Below are positions 8,431 through 16,388 of a DNA stretch of 64,000 bases, piece after piece. Made by a program: the position numbers and the translations under genes. Every line of letters begins with the position of its first letter. Position 1 is the first letter of the stretch. A model generated the notes under the pieces. The model saw only the letters and a program-made list of their open reading frames with translations. It was not told where the DNA came from and did no database searches. Origin of the DNA: Acidibrevibacterium fodinaquatile (lineage in GTDB: Bacteria > Pseudomonadota > Alphaproteobacteria > Acetobacterales > Acetobacteraceae); contig NZ_CP029176.1 in assembly GCF_003352165.1 (NCBI RefSeq), forward strand, positions 1-64,000, written 5' to 3'.

Positions 8431-8510
8431 AAAGCTTTGCGAGAAAGCTTTGCGAGCCTTGGGGGACGGGTCGTTTTTTGGGAGTTTTTGCCCCGCCCGA
8501 GCGGGGCAAA
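8431..8510 (+). repeat. 13-bp tandem duplication and GC hairpin in the leader of the transglycosylase gene
   Basis: A 13-bp unit, AAAGCTTTGCGAG, occurs twice in a row at 8431-8443 and 8444-8456, and GCAAAGCTTTGC at 8429-8440 is itself palindromic. A second hairpin with a 10-bp stem (8487-8496 with 8501-8510, 4-nt loop) stands just before the start codon region at 8531. The 158-base gap 8373-8530 holds no gene. The elements could be a terminator for ada, an operator, or a dispersed repeat. Confidence 0.6.
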
Positions 8511-8530
8511 CCGGCCGGGAGTCGATCCGG

Positions 8531-9709
8531 ATGTCATCGCCGCCTCTGTCCCGATTGGCCATCCGTGCGGCCCTGCTCCTGCTCCCCGTCCTGCTCGCCG
8601 CCTGCGCTGGCCATTCCACGCTGACCGCGCGCGAGGAAGCCGCCCGCTACGCCGCCGAGGCGCGCCGCCACTATCCGCCGCCGGGCCCGCCCAATGACCC
8701 CTGGGGCCCTTACATCACCGAGGCGTCACAGCGTTTCGATGTCCCCGATCGCTGGATCCGCGCGGTCATGAAGGTCGAATCCGGCGGGCATGAGTTCCTC
8801 GCCGGCCGGCCGATCACCTCGCCGGTCGGGGCGATGGGGCTGATGCAGCTGATGCCGGCGACCTATGAGGAAATGCGGGCGGAAAACCATCTCGGCGACG
8901 ACCCCTATGACCCGCACAACAATATCCTCGCCGGCGCCGCCTATTTGCGGGCCATGTATGACCTCTATGGCATCCCGGCCTTCCTCGCCGCCTATAATGC
9001 CGGGCCGCGCCGGCTCGATACCTATCTCGCTGGCGCCGCGCCGCTTCCGGATGAAACGCGGCGCTACGTCGCCATGATCGCGCCGGCGATCGCCGGCACC
9101 TATCCCGCCCGGCGCTCGCCGTCCGAGCAGCTCGCCTATAACCGGATCCCGGATATCGTGCCGCCGGGGCGACGGGGCAGCCAGATGCTGTTTGCCGCAA
9201 AGAGCGCGCCGCCGCCCAGCGCGCGCAGCGCGCCGCCGGTTCAGGTCGCGAGCCGCTCCTTGATCGCGCCGGTGACCGCCGAGCCCTTGCCGCCGCTCCC
9301 AGCACCGGCACCGGCGCCGGCGTCGCACTCTAGCCTCGCCCTTGCCGCCTATGTGCCCCCCATCCCGGCGAGCGACGGGCATGGCGGATCGTCCGGCTTT
9401 CACCTGATTTCCCAGGCCGTCGCCGAGCCGCTGCCGATGCGGCGGGGCGAGGCGGCCGGGCATGAATGGGCGATCCAGGTCGGCGCCTTCGCCAGCGCCG
9501 CGCAAGCGCATGCGGCGGCGCTCGCCGCGCGCGACGCCGCCCATCTCAGCGCCGGCCAGCCGCTGGTCGGCACCGTGCAGCAGGCCCGCGCCCGGCTCTA
9601 TCGCGCCCGCCTCACCGGGCTTTCCCGCGCCGCCGCGATCGATGCCTGCGAACGCCTGACGAAGAGCCACGGCACGTGCCTGGTGCTCTCGCCAGACGCC
9701 CAATCCTGA
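8531..9709 (+). CDS. lipoprotein lytic transglycosylase with SLT and SPOR domains
   Basis: The 392-residue protein is a peptidoglycan-cleaving lytic transglycosylase (family 1, Slt-like) anchored in the membrane. It starts with a lipoprotein signal peptide: a hydrophobic run, then LLAAC with the lipidated Cys at residue 25. The SLT domain spans about 65-185 with the catalytic Glu83 in KVESGG, then GAMGLMQLMP and AAYNAGP. A Pro/Ala-rich linker leads to a C-terminal SPOR domain (about 315-392, starting EWAIQVGAF), which in other proteins binds denuded glycan strands at the division site. I chose ATG 8531 because it places the signal peptide at the N-terminus; the frame is open from 8423. A division-related role is inferred from the SPOR domain. 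Confidence 0.92.
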   Translation: MSSPPLSRLAIRAALLLLPVLLAACAGHSTLTAREEAARYAAEARRHYPPPGPPNDPWGPYITEASQRFDVPDRWIRAVMKVESGGHEFLAGRPITSPVGAMGLMQLMPATYEEMRAENHLGDDPYDPHNNILAGAAYLRAMYDLYGIPAFLAAYNAGPRRLDTYLAGAAPLPDETRRYVAMIAPAIAGTYPARRSPSEQLAYNRIPDIVPPGRRGSQMLFAAKSAPPPSARSAPPVQVASRSLIAPVTAEPLPPLPAPAPAPASHSSLALAAYVPPIPASDGHGGSSGFHLISQAVAEPLPMRRGEAAGHEWAIQVGAFASAAQAHAAALAARDAAHLSAGQPLVGTVQQARARLYRARLTGLSRAAAIDACERLTKSHGTCLVLSPDAQS

Positions 9710-9818
9710 GCCCGCCGGCGCGATCTTTCCCGGAAAATTGTTCGCCCCGGCGGTTGCCGCGCGTGGCGCGAGCGGGCATGCCGGCGTTTCCCGTAACCAT
9801 CCCGGAGGGGTCCGCAAG

Positions 9819-10481
9819 ATGTTCTGGTCGGCGGCCATCAAGAGCGTGCTGCTCGCCTTCCCGGCGCTGTTTTCGATCGTCAACCCGATCGGCGGCGCGC
9901 TGATTTTCCACGAGGCAACCGCCGATCGCAGCCCCGCGGAACGCGCCTGGATCGCCGGCCGGGTCGGGATCTATGCCGTCGTGGTGCTGCTCGGCTCGCT
10001 CCTCGCCGGCACCTATATTCTCAATTTCTTCGGCATTTCTCTCGCCGCCCTGCGCATCGCCGGCGGGCTGGTGATCGCGGTCAAGGCTTGGGAATTGCTC
10101 TCGGGGCCCGAGCACAAGGCGCGACCAGCCGAGCGCGCCGCGGCGCCGGCGGGGGAGGCGGCGGCGATCGCGTTTTTCCCGCTCACCATGCCGCTCACCG
10201 CCGGCCCCGGCGCGATCTCGGTCTCCATCGCCCTGGCCTCCGAGCGGCCGCATGAGGGGATCGCGGTCGGAGGGTTCTTTCTTGGCGTCTCGCTGGCCGC
10301 CTGCGCCCTTTCGCTGCTGATTTGGGTCATGTACCGCTCCGCCGACCGGCTGATCGGGTTTCTCGGCCCGACCGGCGTTGCAACGCTCAGCCGCCTCATC
10401 GCCTTCGTGCTGCTCTGCATCGGCACCCAGATCACCATCGATGGCGTGCAGGCGACATTGAAACCGGTGTTCGCGCAATAG
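9819..10481 (+). CDS. MarC-family integral membrane protein
   Basis: The 220-residue, strongly hydrophobic protein matches the MarC/UPF0056 family of inner-membrane proteins with about six transmembrane helices. Typical segments are FSIVNPIGGALIF near the N-terminus, LRIAGGLVIAVKAW, and PLTMPLTAGPGAIS in the middle. Despite the name, MarC itself is not needed for multiple antibiotic resistance and the family function remains unsettled. The ATG at 9819 is preceded by GGAGGGG; the frame is open from 9738. The gene converges on xthA with a T-rich hairpin repeat between them. Confidence 0.9.
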   Translation: MFWSAAIKSVLLAFPALFSIVNPIGGALIFHEATADRSPAERAWIAGRVGIYAVVVLLGSLLAGTYILNFFGISLAALRIAGGLVIAVKAWELLSGPEHKARPAERAAAPAGEAAAIAFFPLTMPLTAGPGAISVSIALASERPHEGIAVGGFFLGVSLAACALSLLIWVMYRSADRLIGFLGPTGVATLSRLIAFVLLCIGTQITIDGVQATLKPVFAQ

Positions 10482-10502
10482 AGAGGGGAAAGGGAAGAAA
10501 GA

Positions 10503-10534
10503 GGTTCTTTTTTGAAAAAAAGAACCAAAAAACG
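10503..10534 (-). repeat. T-rich hairpin repeat, copy B, between convergent marC-type gene and xthA
   Basis: An 11-bp stem (10503-10513 with 10516-10526) flanked by an A-run. Read on the minus strand, 31 bases are the same as in copy A. It fills the 61-base gap between two convergent genes and may terminate both. No GC-rich partner hairpin is present in this copy. Confidence 0.75.
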
Positions 10535-10542
10535 TTCTCCCG

Positions 10543-11346
10543 TCACGTATCGAACGTCACCGCGACCGGCACGTGATCGGAGGCTTGCGGCCAGTCGCGC
10601 GCGTCTTTCAGCGTGATCTGATCGCGGAGTGCGGGGATAAGATCAGGGGTTGCCCAGACGTGATCGAGCCGTCGGCCACGATCGGAGGCGCGCCAGTCGC
10701 GATTGCGATAGGACCACCAGGTGAAATGCTTTTCCGCCGCCGGGACGAAATGGCGGACCGCATCGATGAAGCCGGTCTCCAGCCACGCCGTCAGCCCCGC
10801 CGTCTCGGGCGGGGTGTGGCTTACGACATCGAGCAATTGGCGATGGCTCCAGACATCGGTCTCGAGGGGCGCGATGTTGAGATCGCCGACGATGACGGTG
10901 CGGGAAAGCGCAGGCTGGGCCGCGAAAAAATCCCGCGCTTGGGCGATGAAGGCGAGCTTGTGGGCGAATTTCGGGTTGGTTGCCGGGTCCGGGACATCGC
11001 CGCCAGCCGGGACATAGAAATCATGGAGAGCGAGCGGCCCGCCCTCGGTCTCGAGGCGGACGGCGAGATGCCGGCAATCGCCCTTGCCGCACCAATCGGG
11101 AAACCCCTCCAGCACCGTGATCGGCCGGCGCGAGAGAATGGCGACACCGTTATAGCTCTTCATGCCGCGATGGGCGATGTGGGGAAAACCGAGCGCCCGC
11201 ACCGCATCCGCCGGAAACAGCGCATCCTCGACCTTGGTCTCCTGAAGGCAAAGCACGTCCGGGTCGAGCGCCGCAACGAGATCGGCCAGACGCGGCAGGC
11301 GAAGACGGAGCGAGTTGATGTTCCAGGTGGCAATGCGCAGACTCAC
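10543..11346 (-). CDS. xthA: exodeoxyribonuclease III
   Basis: The 267-residue protein is an ExoIII-type AP endonuclease / 3'-5' exonuclease acting in base excision repair. It shows the exonuclease-endonuclease-phosphatase fold motifs in order: [10 protein letters not shown] at the start, [10 protein letters not shown] with the metal-binding Glu, [18 protein letters not shown] and the terminal SDHVPV with the catalytic His. I use the GTG at 11346 because it begins directly at the conserved VSLRIATWN and overlaps the stop of the upstream FAH-family gene as GTGA. That overlap indicates translational coupling. Identity is firm. Confidence 0.95.
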   Translation of the reverse strand: MSLRIATWNINSLRLRLPRLADLVAALDPDVLCLQETKVEDALFPADAVRALGFPHIAHRGMKSYNGVAILSRRPITVLEGFPDWCGKGDCRHLAVRLETEGGPLALHDFYVPAGGDVPDPATNPKFAHKLAFIAQARDFFAAQPALSRTVIVGDLNIAPLETDVWSHRQLLDVVSHTPPETAGLTAWLETGFIDAVRHFVPAAEKHFTWWSYRNRDWRASDRGRRLDHVWATPDLIPALRDQITLKDARDWPQASDHVPVAVTFDT

Positions 11347-12032
11347 GCGACCATCCTGGTCGCGACCGTGCCGACCCAAGCGATCTCGCCCGCCAGCGTA
11401 TCGCCGCGCTTGACCGCGGCGACACCCTCCGGGGTGCCGGTGAAGATCAGATCGCCGGGCGCAAGCCGCACCAGACGCGAGAGCGCGGCGATGATCTCGG
11501 GCACGCTCCAGATCATGTCGGCGAGATCGGCGACCTGGCGCGCGGCACCATTGACGCTGAGCGCAATCCGCCCCCGCGCCGGATGGCCGATCCGCGCCGC
11601 CGGGGCGATGGCGCCGATCGGGGCGCTGGCGTCGAACCCCTTGGCCATGTCCCAGGGGCGGCCGGCTTTCTTTGCCTCCGCTTGCAGATCGCGCCGCGTC
11701 AGATCGATGCCGGCGGCATAGCCGAAGACATGCGAAAGCGCATCGCGCGCCGCGATGTCGGCGCCGCCGGTCGCGATCGCGACCACCAGCTCCATTTCGT
11801 GATGAAGATCCGCGGTCGCCGGCGGATAGGGGCAGTCCGCACCCTCGATGACCACGGCATCCGCGGGCTTGGTGAAGAAAAACGGCGCTTCGCGTTCCGG
11901 ATCGCCCCCCATCTCGCGCGAATGGGCGGCATAGTTGCGCCCGACACAGAAAATGCGGCGGACCGGGAACATCCCGCCGCCAGCGACCGGCACCGCCGCT
12001 TGCGGCGGCGGCGGGATGACATAATCGGCCAT
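11343..12032 (-). CDS. fumarylacetoacetate hydrolase (FAH) family protein
   Basis: This 229-residue protein is of the small FAH family, which includes acylpyruvases, oxaloacetate decarboxylases and fumarylpyruvate hydrolases. Motifs seen are [15 protein letters not shown], the metal-binding HHEMELVV with the first acidic ligands, [12 protein letters not shown], and the C-terminal FTGTPEGV. This set fits the FAHD1-like acylpyruvase/oxaloacetate decarboxylase or fumarylpyruvate hydrolase group; sequence alone does not choose among them. The ATG at 12032 has a GAGGAG site. It overlaps xthA by four bases and follows the oxalate decarboxylase-like gene by 27 bases, so the three may be one leftward operon. 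A link to C2-C4 acid metabolism with the oxalate enzyme is inference. Confidence 0.87.
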   Translation of the reverse strand: MADYVIPPPPQAAVPVAGGGMFPVRRIFCVGRNYAAHSREMGGDPEREAPFFFTKPADAVVIEGADCPYPPATADLHHEMELVVAIATGGADIAARDALSHVFGYAAGIDLTRRDLQAEAKKAGRPWDMAKGFDASAPIGAIAPAARIGHPARGRIALSVNGAARQVADLADMIWSVPEIIAALSRLVRLAPGDLIFTGTPEGVAAVKRGDTLAGEIAWVGTVATRMVA

Positions 12033-12059
12033 GAGACACGCTCCTCGCACAGAAGGGAG

Positions 12060-13226
12060 TTAGGCGATGATCACCTTACGCTTGGGGAAACGCGCCACGA
12101 CGTCAAGCGGCAGGTTGAAATGCTCGGCGACGAGCTGGGCCGGGTTGCGCGCCAGCCAGTCGCTGATCGAGATGTCACCATAAACGCCGCTATTGAGGAC
12201 GACGAGGACGCGAAGCGGCTCGGTGCCGGTATTTTCGATGTAATGGCCATAGCCGCGCGGCACATAGCCAACATCACCGGCGCGATAATCCCAGGTCACC
12301 GCCCGCGCCGTCGAGCCGAACACCGTCATCCGCCCTTGGCCGGAGACGTAGTACTGCCACTCATCGGCATGCGGATGCCAATGGAGTTCGCGGACGGCGC
12401 CGGGATTGATGTCCTCGATGACCCCGGTCATCGTCGTCGAGACCGGAAACTCCTTCGAAGAAACGATGCGGACGGTACCGCCCGGCGCCTCGATCGGGCG
12501 CTGGGCGAGCAGCGGATAGCGATGGGTTTGCGGTGCCGAAACCAGGCTTGCGGGCGGCGGCTCGAGCGGCAGCGGCGGCGGCACCGTGCCGGGCATGATA
12601 TAAAGCTCGTGGTCGGGGATTTTCGCAAACGCGGCGGCGGGAACACCGAGGTTTTTCGCCAGCACCTCGGGCGGGGTGTGCGCCAGCCAGTCGGTCACGC
12701 TGAAAGTGCCGAATTCGGAAAAAGCGCCGTCATCGAACACCAGCATGAACTCGCAGCCATCCGGCCCCAGGCCCTGGATGGAATGGCCGTAGCCGCGCGG
12801 GAAATACCAAACATCGCCAGGGCCGAACTCATTGGTTTCGGCATTGCCGTCGGGATCGATCACCGTCGTGCGGGCGTGGCCGCTGAGCATGAACGCCCAT
12901 TCGGCGGCGAGCGCATGCCAGTGGAGTTCGCGATAGGCGCCGGCATAAAGCCGCATATTCACCGCCGCCAGCGCTTTCGAGGCGGGAAATTCGGCGACCG
13001 TCGCCTCCCGCGCCCAGCCGCCTTTATTCTCTTTTTTGTGGCTGTTGGCGAAAACATATTTGAAGCTCGGCAGCTCGCCATGATCGGTCGGCAGACGCGG
13101 GGTGACGGCGGGCTCGGGCGCAGGCAGTTCGGGCTCCGCGGCGTTCGCCGTGGCTGCCGCGGCGATCAGGCCGGTGCTGGCCGCCGCCGACAACAGGCCG
13201 CGGCGCGAGACGGGGAGAGTGGGCAT
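12060..13226 (-). CDS. Tat-exported bicupin oxalate decarboxylase-like protein
   Basis: The 388-residue bicupin resembles bacterial oxalate decarboxylase (oxalate to formate and CO2, Mn-dependent). An N-terminal twin-arginine signal (SRRGLLSAAAS, cleavage near residue 29) implies folded export to the periplasm. Both cupins keep complete metal sites: His102, His104, Glu109, His148 and His282, His284, Glu289, His328. The active-site lid, SENST in the Bacillus enzyme, reads SEFGT at 170-174 here. The key Glu is kept but the next two residues differ, so specificity or the decarboxylase/oxidase balance may differ. It leads a probable operon with the FAH gene and xthA. An alternative reading is another bicupin of unknown substrate, but the overall pattern favours oxalate. 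Confidence 0.85.
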   Translation of the reverse strand: MPTLPVSRRGLLSAAASTGLIAAAATANAAEPELPAPEPAVTPRLPTDHGELPSFKYVFANSHKKENKGGWAREATVAEFPASKALAAVNMRLYAGAYRELHWHALAAEWAFMLSGHARTTVIDPDGNAETNEFGPGDVWYFPRGYGHSIQGLGPDGCEFMLVFDDGAFSEFGTFSVTDWLAHTPPEVLAKNLGVPAAAFAKIPDHELYIMPGTVPPPLPLEPPPASLVSAPQTHRYPLLAQRPIEAPGGTVRIVSSKEFPVSTTMTGVIEDINPGAVRELHWHPHADEWQYYVSGQGRMTVFGSTARAVTWDYRAGDVGYVPRGYGHYIENTGTEPLRVLVVLNSGVYGDISISDWLARNPAQLVAEHFNLPLDVVARFPKRKVIIA

Positions 13227-13375
13227 CCGGGCGTTTCCTTTCTAAGCGCTGGCGACATCGTTGGGGTCACTTTGCGATGAGAATGGATCGCATTTGCAGC
13301 GCGGGTGTCCAGAGGAAGAAAGCATGGCAACCATGCCGCAACAAGGTGACACAAAGCCGTGAGGCTCTAGGCGAC

Positions 13376-13480
13376 GAGAGCGCGATCGGTTTAAGTCGAT
13401 CACGCTCTACCCCTATTTTGGCGAGCAAGTTAGCCGGTTTTGATGGAACAGGATGGTTCAATCAAACCCTACCTTGCTCT
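13376..13480 (-). repeat. 105-bp two-hairpin dispersed repeat, copy 2
   Basis: Reverse-complement counterpart of 1594-1698, matching along its whole length with about five substitutions, two of them breaking pairs in the stems. Its right edge overlaps the TAG stop (13479-13481 read on the minus strand) of the C26 hydrolase gene. The rest of the 252-base gap 13227-13478 shows no gene. Confidence 0.85.
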
Positions 13481-14261
13481 AGGCCGCCGTGGTTTCGCGC
13501 CTGCCGGCCGGGGCGAGGGCGGCGGCGAAATCGGCGAAAATACGGGCCGAGAGCGGATTGGTCGCGAAATCATACTCCGGATGCCATTGCACGCCGACGG
13601 CGTAGCCGGCTTCCCGGCCATCCGGCCGCGTCACCACCCGCACCGCTTCGATGGTGCCGTCGATCGCCACGGCTTCGACCGCCAAGCCCGGTGCGGGCCG
13701 GTCGATCCCCTGATTATGGAGTGAATTGACGGCGATTTCGGTCGTTCCGGCGAGGCGATGAAGCCAGCCGCCCGGTGTTGCCCGCACCCGATGGGCAAGC
13801 CCGGTGCGCACCGGCGCGAAGGGCTGCAGCGGCGTCGAATGGTCGATATGGCCGGGAAGATCCTGCAGCCGCTGATGCAGCGTGCCGCCGAGTGCGACGT
13901 TCAGCTCCTGCAAGCCGCGGCAGATCGCGAGCACCGGCATGCCGGCGGCGATCGCGGCGCGGAGCAGCGGCAGCGTCGTCGCGTCGCGGGCAGGGTCTTC
14001 GGGCGCGCCCTCCGGCTGTGGCGGGCCGCCGTAATTCTCCGGCGCGACGTTGGAGCGGCTGCCAGTGAAGATCAGCCCGTCGAGCCGGGCGAGCAGGGCG
14101 GCGATGTCGGCCTCGGCGCCATTGGCCGGGATCAAGAGCGGCACCCCGCCCACCACCCGATCCACCGCCCGGACATAGGTGTCAGAGGCAGCGTGGTTCG
14201 GCATGCCGTAGATGCCGAAGGTTTTCATGCAGCAGGAAATGCCGATCAGAGGTTTCATCAT
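13479..14261 (-). CDS. class I glutamine amidotransferase-like gamma-glutamyl hydrolase (peptidase C26)
   Basis: The 260-residue protein belongs to the C26 family that includes PuuD (gamma-glutamyl-GABA hydrolase). Visible are KPLIGIS at the start, DGLIFTGSRSNVAP, the nucleophile elbow AICRGLQELNV with the catalytic Cys, the VNSLHNQ motif and GVQWHPEYD with the catalytic His. The likely reaction is hydrolysis of a gamma-glutamyl amide in the cytosol; the substrate is not known. I use the ATG at 14261 (a second ATG follows directly); no clear ribosome site precedes it. The TAG stop lies at the edge of the 105-bp repeat. It follows lolA by 52 bases on the same strand. Confidence 0.88.
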   Translation of the reverse strand: MMKPLIGISCCMKTFGIYGMPNHAASDTYVRAVDRVVGGVPLLIPANGAEADIAALLARLDGLIFTGSRSNVAPENYGGPPQPEGAPEDPARDATTLPLLRAAIAAGMPVLAICRGLQELNVALGGTLHQRLQDLPGHIDHSTPLQPFAPVRTGLAHRVRATPGGWLHRLAGTTEIAVNSLHNQGIDRPAPGLAVEAVAIDGTIEAVRVVTRPDGREAGYAVGVQWHPEYDFATNPLSARIFADFAAALAPAGRRETTAA

Positions 14262-14313
14262 GCAAGACCGATGGGATCGCCCGCGATTATGGCGGCATTG
14301 CGGCGGGCGGCGG

Positions 14314-14964
14314 TTATCGCTTGGGGCCGGTCGGTGGGGTTGGGGTGACCTTGAACTCAAACAACGCGTCGGGGAACTGGCCGCCGATCTCGATATCGCT
14401 GAGGCTGACGCGGGTTTCGCGCCGCTGCTCGTCGAGCACGATCCATTGCCGGAGCAAAAGCGGATCGGTGTCGAAAGCGAGGCTCAGCGAGCCTTGCCAC
14501 CAGCGCTCGGCGCGCAGCACCGTCACCTGGATCAGGCCGGGGACGCGGGTGATATCGGTGATCAGAATGTTGCCCGAGAGCTTGATCTCGGGGGCGAGAA
14601 TGATCGAAAGCGGCGTATCGCCGAGGGCGACCTCGCTGGTCTGGCCGAGCTGACGGTCGTTGAAATAGACGTCACCATGATTGGCGACCAGAAGATAGGG
14701 CACTGGCGGGTCGTATTCGAAGCGGAGTTTGCCCGGCCGATCGATCCAGGCGGTGCCGTGGCTGTCGCTGCCATCTGGCGCGATCTGCTCGAAACGCGCT
14801 TTCAGGGTGTGGATGGCGTTGAGATAGGCCTCGATACGCGCGATATCGGCGCGATCCTGCGCGGTCAGCGTCATGGCGCTGATCGCGCTGGCGCGGCGCG
14901 CAAGGAGGAGGGGGGCGAGGGTAAGGCATGCGAGAGCGGCGCGGCGGGCGATCATGTCGCGCAT
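14314..14964 (-). CDS. lolA: outer-membrane lipoprotein carrier protein LolA
   Basis: LolA shuttles lipoproteins through the periplasm from LolCDE to the outer membrane. The product (216 residues from ATG 14964) starts with a signal peptide, RRAALACLTLAPLLLARRASA. The body has the LolA-type pattern: LTAQDRADIARIEAYLNAI, LKARFEQIAPDG, the GTAWIDRPGKLRFEYDPP segment, and the strands LLVANHGDVYFND and PLSIIL. A further in-frame ATG at 14955 and an upstream one at 14985 exist; the first two both leave a good signal sequence. It is the middle gene of a leftward group: small winged-helix-like gene, lolA, C26 hydrolase. In the alphaproteobacteria LolA is often annotated as an outer-membrane lipoprotein carrier without a LolB partner. 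Confidence 0.9.
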   Translation of the reverse strand: MRDMIARRAALACLTLAPLLLARRASAISAMTLTAQDRADIARIEAYLNAIHTLKARFEQIAPDGSDSHGTAWIDRPGKLRFEYDPPVPYLLVANHGDVYFNDRQLGQTSEVALGDTPLSIILAPEIKLSGNILITDITRVPGLIQVTVLRAERWWQGSLSLAFDTDPLLLRQWIVLDEQRRETRVSLSDIEIGGQFPDALFEFKVTPTPPTGPKR

Positions 14965-15006
14965 GTGGCACGCCGCTCCCGGCAAGAAAACCCCTCGCCC
15001 GCCATA

Positions 15007-15231
15007 TCAGCCCCGCGCGCGCAGAATCTCGGCGGCATGGCGGGCGGCGCCGGCTGCGGTGAGGAAAAATCGCCCGCCGCGATGCTCAACGCAACCAAGC
15101 TGCACGAGCCGCGCGAGGCAGGGCACATCTTTCATGGCAGCGTCCGCTTCCGGCCGGCCAGCGGTCCCGCTCAGAAACAGCCGATGGAGGGCGGCGCGGC
15201 AGCAGGTTTCGAGATAGGGTTCCGACCACAT
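15007..15231 (-). CDS. small hypothetical protein, winged-helix-like
   Basis: A 74-codon frame on the lolA strand, ending 42 bases before lolA and divergent from pyrD (80 bases). I do not recognise a named family. The segment LARLVQLGCVEHRGGRFFLTAAG looks like a recognition helix followed by a wing, as in MarR-like or ArsR-like folds, although the whole is short for a stand-alone regulator. Composition matches neighbouring real genes and the position fits an operon with lolA. It may be a real small protein or a chance frame; I lean to real. Confidence 0.55.
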   Translation of the reverse strand: MWSEPYLETCCRAALHRLFLSGTAGRPEADAAMKDVPCLARLVQLGCVEHRGGRFFLTAAGAARHAAEILRARG

Positions 15232-15311
15232 TGCCGCGACTTTGCGCCACGATCGGCCAATGACAAGGGCCGGGCTTTGCCGTCCGGCGTTTTTGCCGCG
15301 AAGATGGCGCG

Positions 15312-16388
15312 ATGGCCGGCCTGCTTCCCACCCTCGCGTTGCCGCTCTTGCGCCAATTGCCCCCCGAGACCGCGCATGCCCTCGCCTTGCGCGGCCTTGG
15401 CCTCGGGCTTGCCGGGCATGACCGCGCGCGCGCCGATCCGCGGATTGCCCAGACCCTGTTCGGCCGGCATTTCCCGAACCCGATCGGGCTCGCCGCCGGC
15501 TTCGACAAGAATGCCGTTGCCGTCCGCCCGCTGATGGCGCTCGGCTTCGGCTTCGTCGAGATCGGCACCGTGACGCCGCTGCCCCAGCCCGGCAATCCGC
15601 GCCCGCGCCTCTTTCGCCTCGACGCCGAGCGCGCCCTGATCAACCGGCTCGGCTTTCCCGGGGAAGGTTTGGCGCGCGTCCTGCCCCGCCTTGCGGCACT
15701 CGGGCAGCGTTCGGTGCCGCTCGGCGCCAATATCGGGCTCAACAAGGAAGGTGCCGTTCCCGAGCGCGATTATCCCGCCCTCGCGATCGCCTTGGCGCCG
15801 CATGTCGATTACCTCACGCTCAACATCTCCTCGCCGAACACGCCGGGGCTTCGTGATTTGCAGGCAAGCGCGCGGCTTGCCGCCATTCTCGCCGCGGTCA
15901 AGCGGGCCTTGCCTGAGGCGCCGCCGCTCTTGGTGAAAATCGCCCCCGATCTCAGCGAGGAAGCGCTCGCGGCGGTGGTCGAGACCGCGCTCGCCGGGGG
16001 GGCTGGCGGCTTGATCATCGGCAATACCAGCGTCCGCCGTCCGCCCGGGCTGCGCTCGCCCCACGCCGGCGAGGCGGGCGGGCTTTCCGGCCCGCCTTTG
16101 TTTGCGCACGCGCGCGTGATGCTCGCCCGCGCCGCCCGCCTCGCCGCGGGCCGCCTCACGCTCATCGGCTGCGGCGGCGTCGGCACCGGCGCCGAGGTGC
16201 TGGCGATGGTCCGCGCCGGCGCCCATTTGGTTCAACTCTACACCGCCTTCGTCTATCAAGGGGCGGCGCTGCTCCCGCGGTTGCGGCGCGAACTTCTGGT
16301 CGCGCTCGATGCGGGCGGGTTCGCGCGCCTCGAAGACGCGCGCGGCGTCGATATCGCCTCTCTCGCGGAGACATCATGGAACATCTGA
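15312..16388 (+). CDS. pyrD: dihydroorotate dehydrogenase (quinone), class 2
   Basis: The 358-residue enzyme oxidises dihydroorotate to orotate with quinone as acceptor in pyrimidine synthesis. It has the class 2 N-terminal extension with a hydrophobic membrane-association helix, then NPIGLAAGFDKNA, GFVEIGTVTP, NRLGF, the active-site NISSPNTPGLR with the class 2 Ser base, KIAPDLS, NTSVRRP and the FMN phosphate loop IGCGGVGTG. Length and motifs are typical. The ATG at 15312 is used. It overlaps the following HAD gene by 13 bases, so both are translated from one message. Confidence 0.97.
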   Translation: MAGLLPTLALPLLRQLPPETAHALALRGLGLGLAGHDRARADPRIAQTLFGRHFPNPIGLAAGFDKNAVAVRPLMALGFGFVEIGTVTPLPQPGNPRPRLFRLDAERALINRLGFPGEGLARVLPRLAALGQRSVPLGANIGLNKEGAVPERDYPALAIALAPHVDYLTLNISSPNTPGLRDLQASARLAAILAAVKRALPEAPPLLVKIAPDLSEEALAAVVETALAGGAGGLIIGNTSVRRPPGLRSPHAGEAGGLSGPPLFAHARVMLARAARLAAGRLTLIGCGGVGTGAEVLAMVRAGAHLVQLYTAFVYQGAALLPRLRRELLVALDAGGFARLEDARGVDIASLAETSWNI

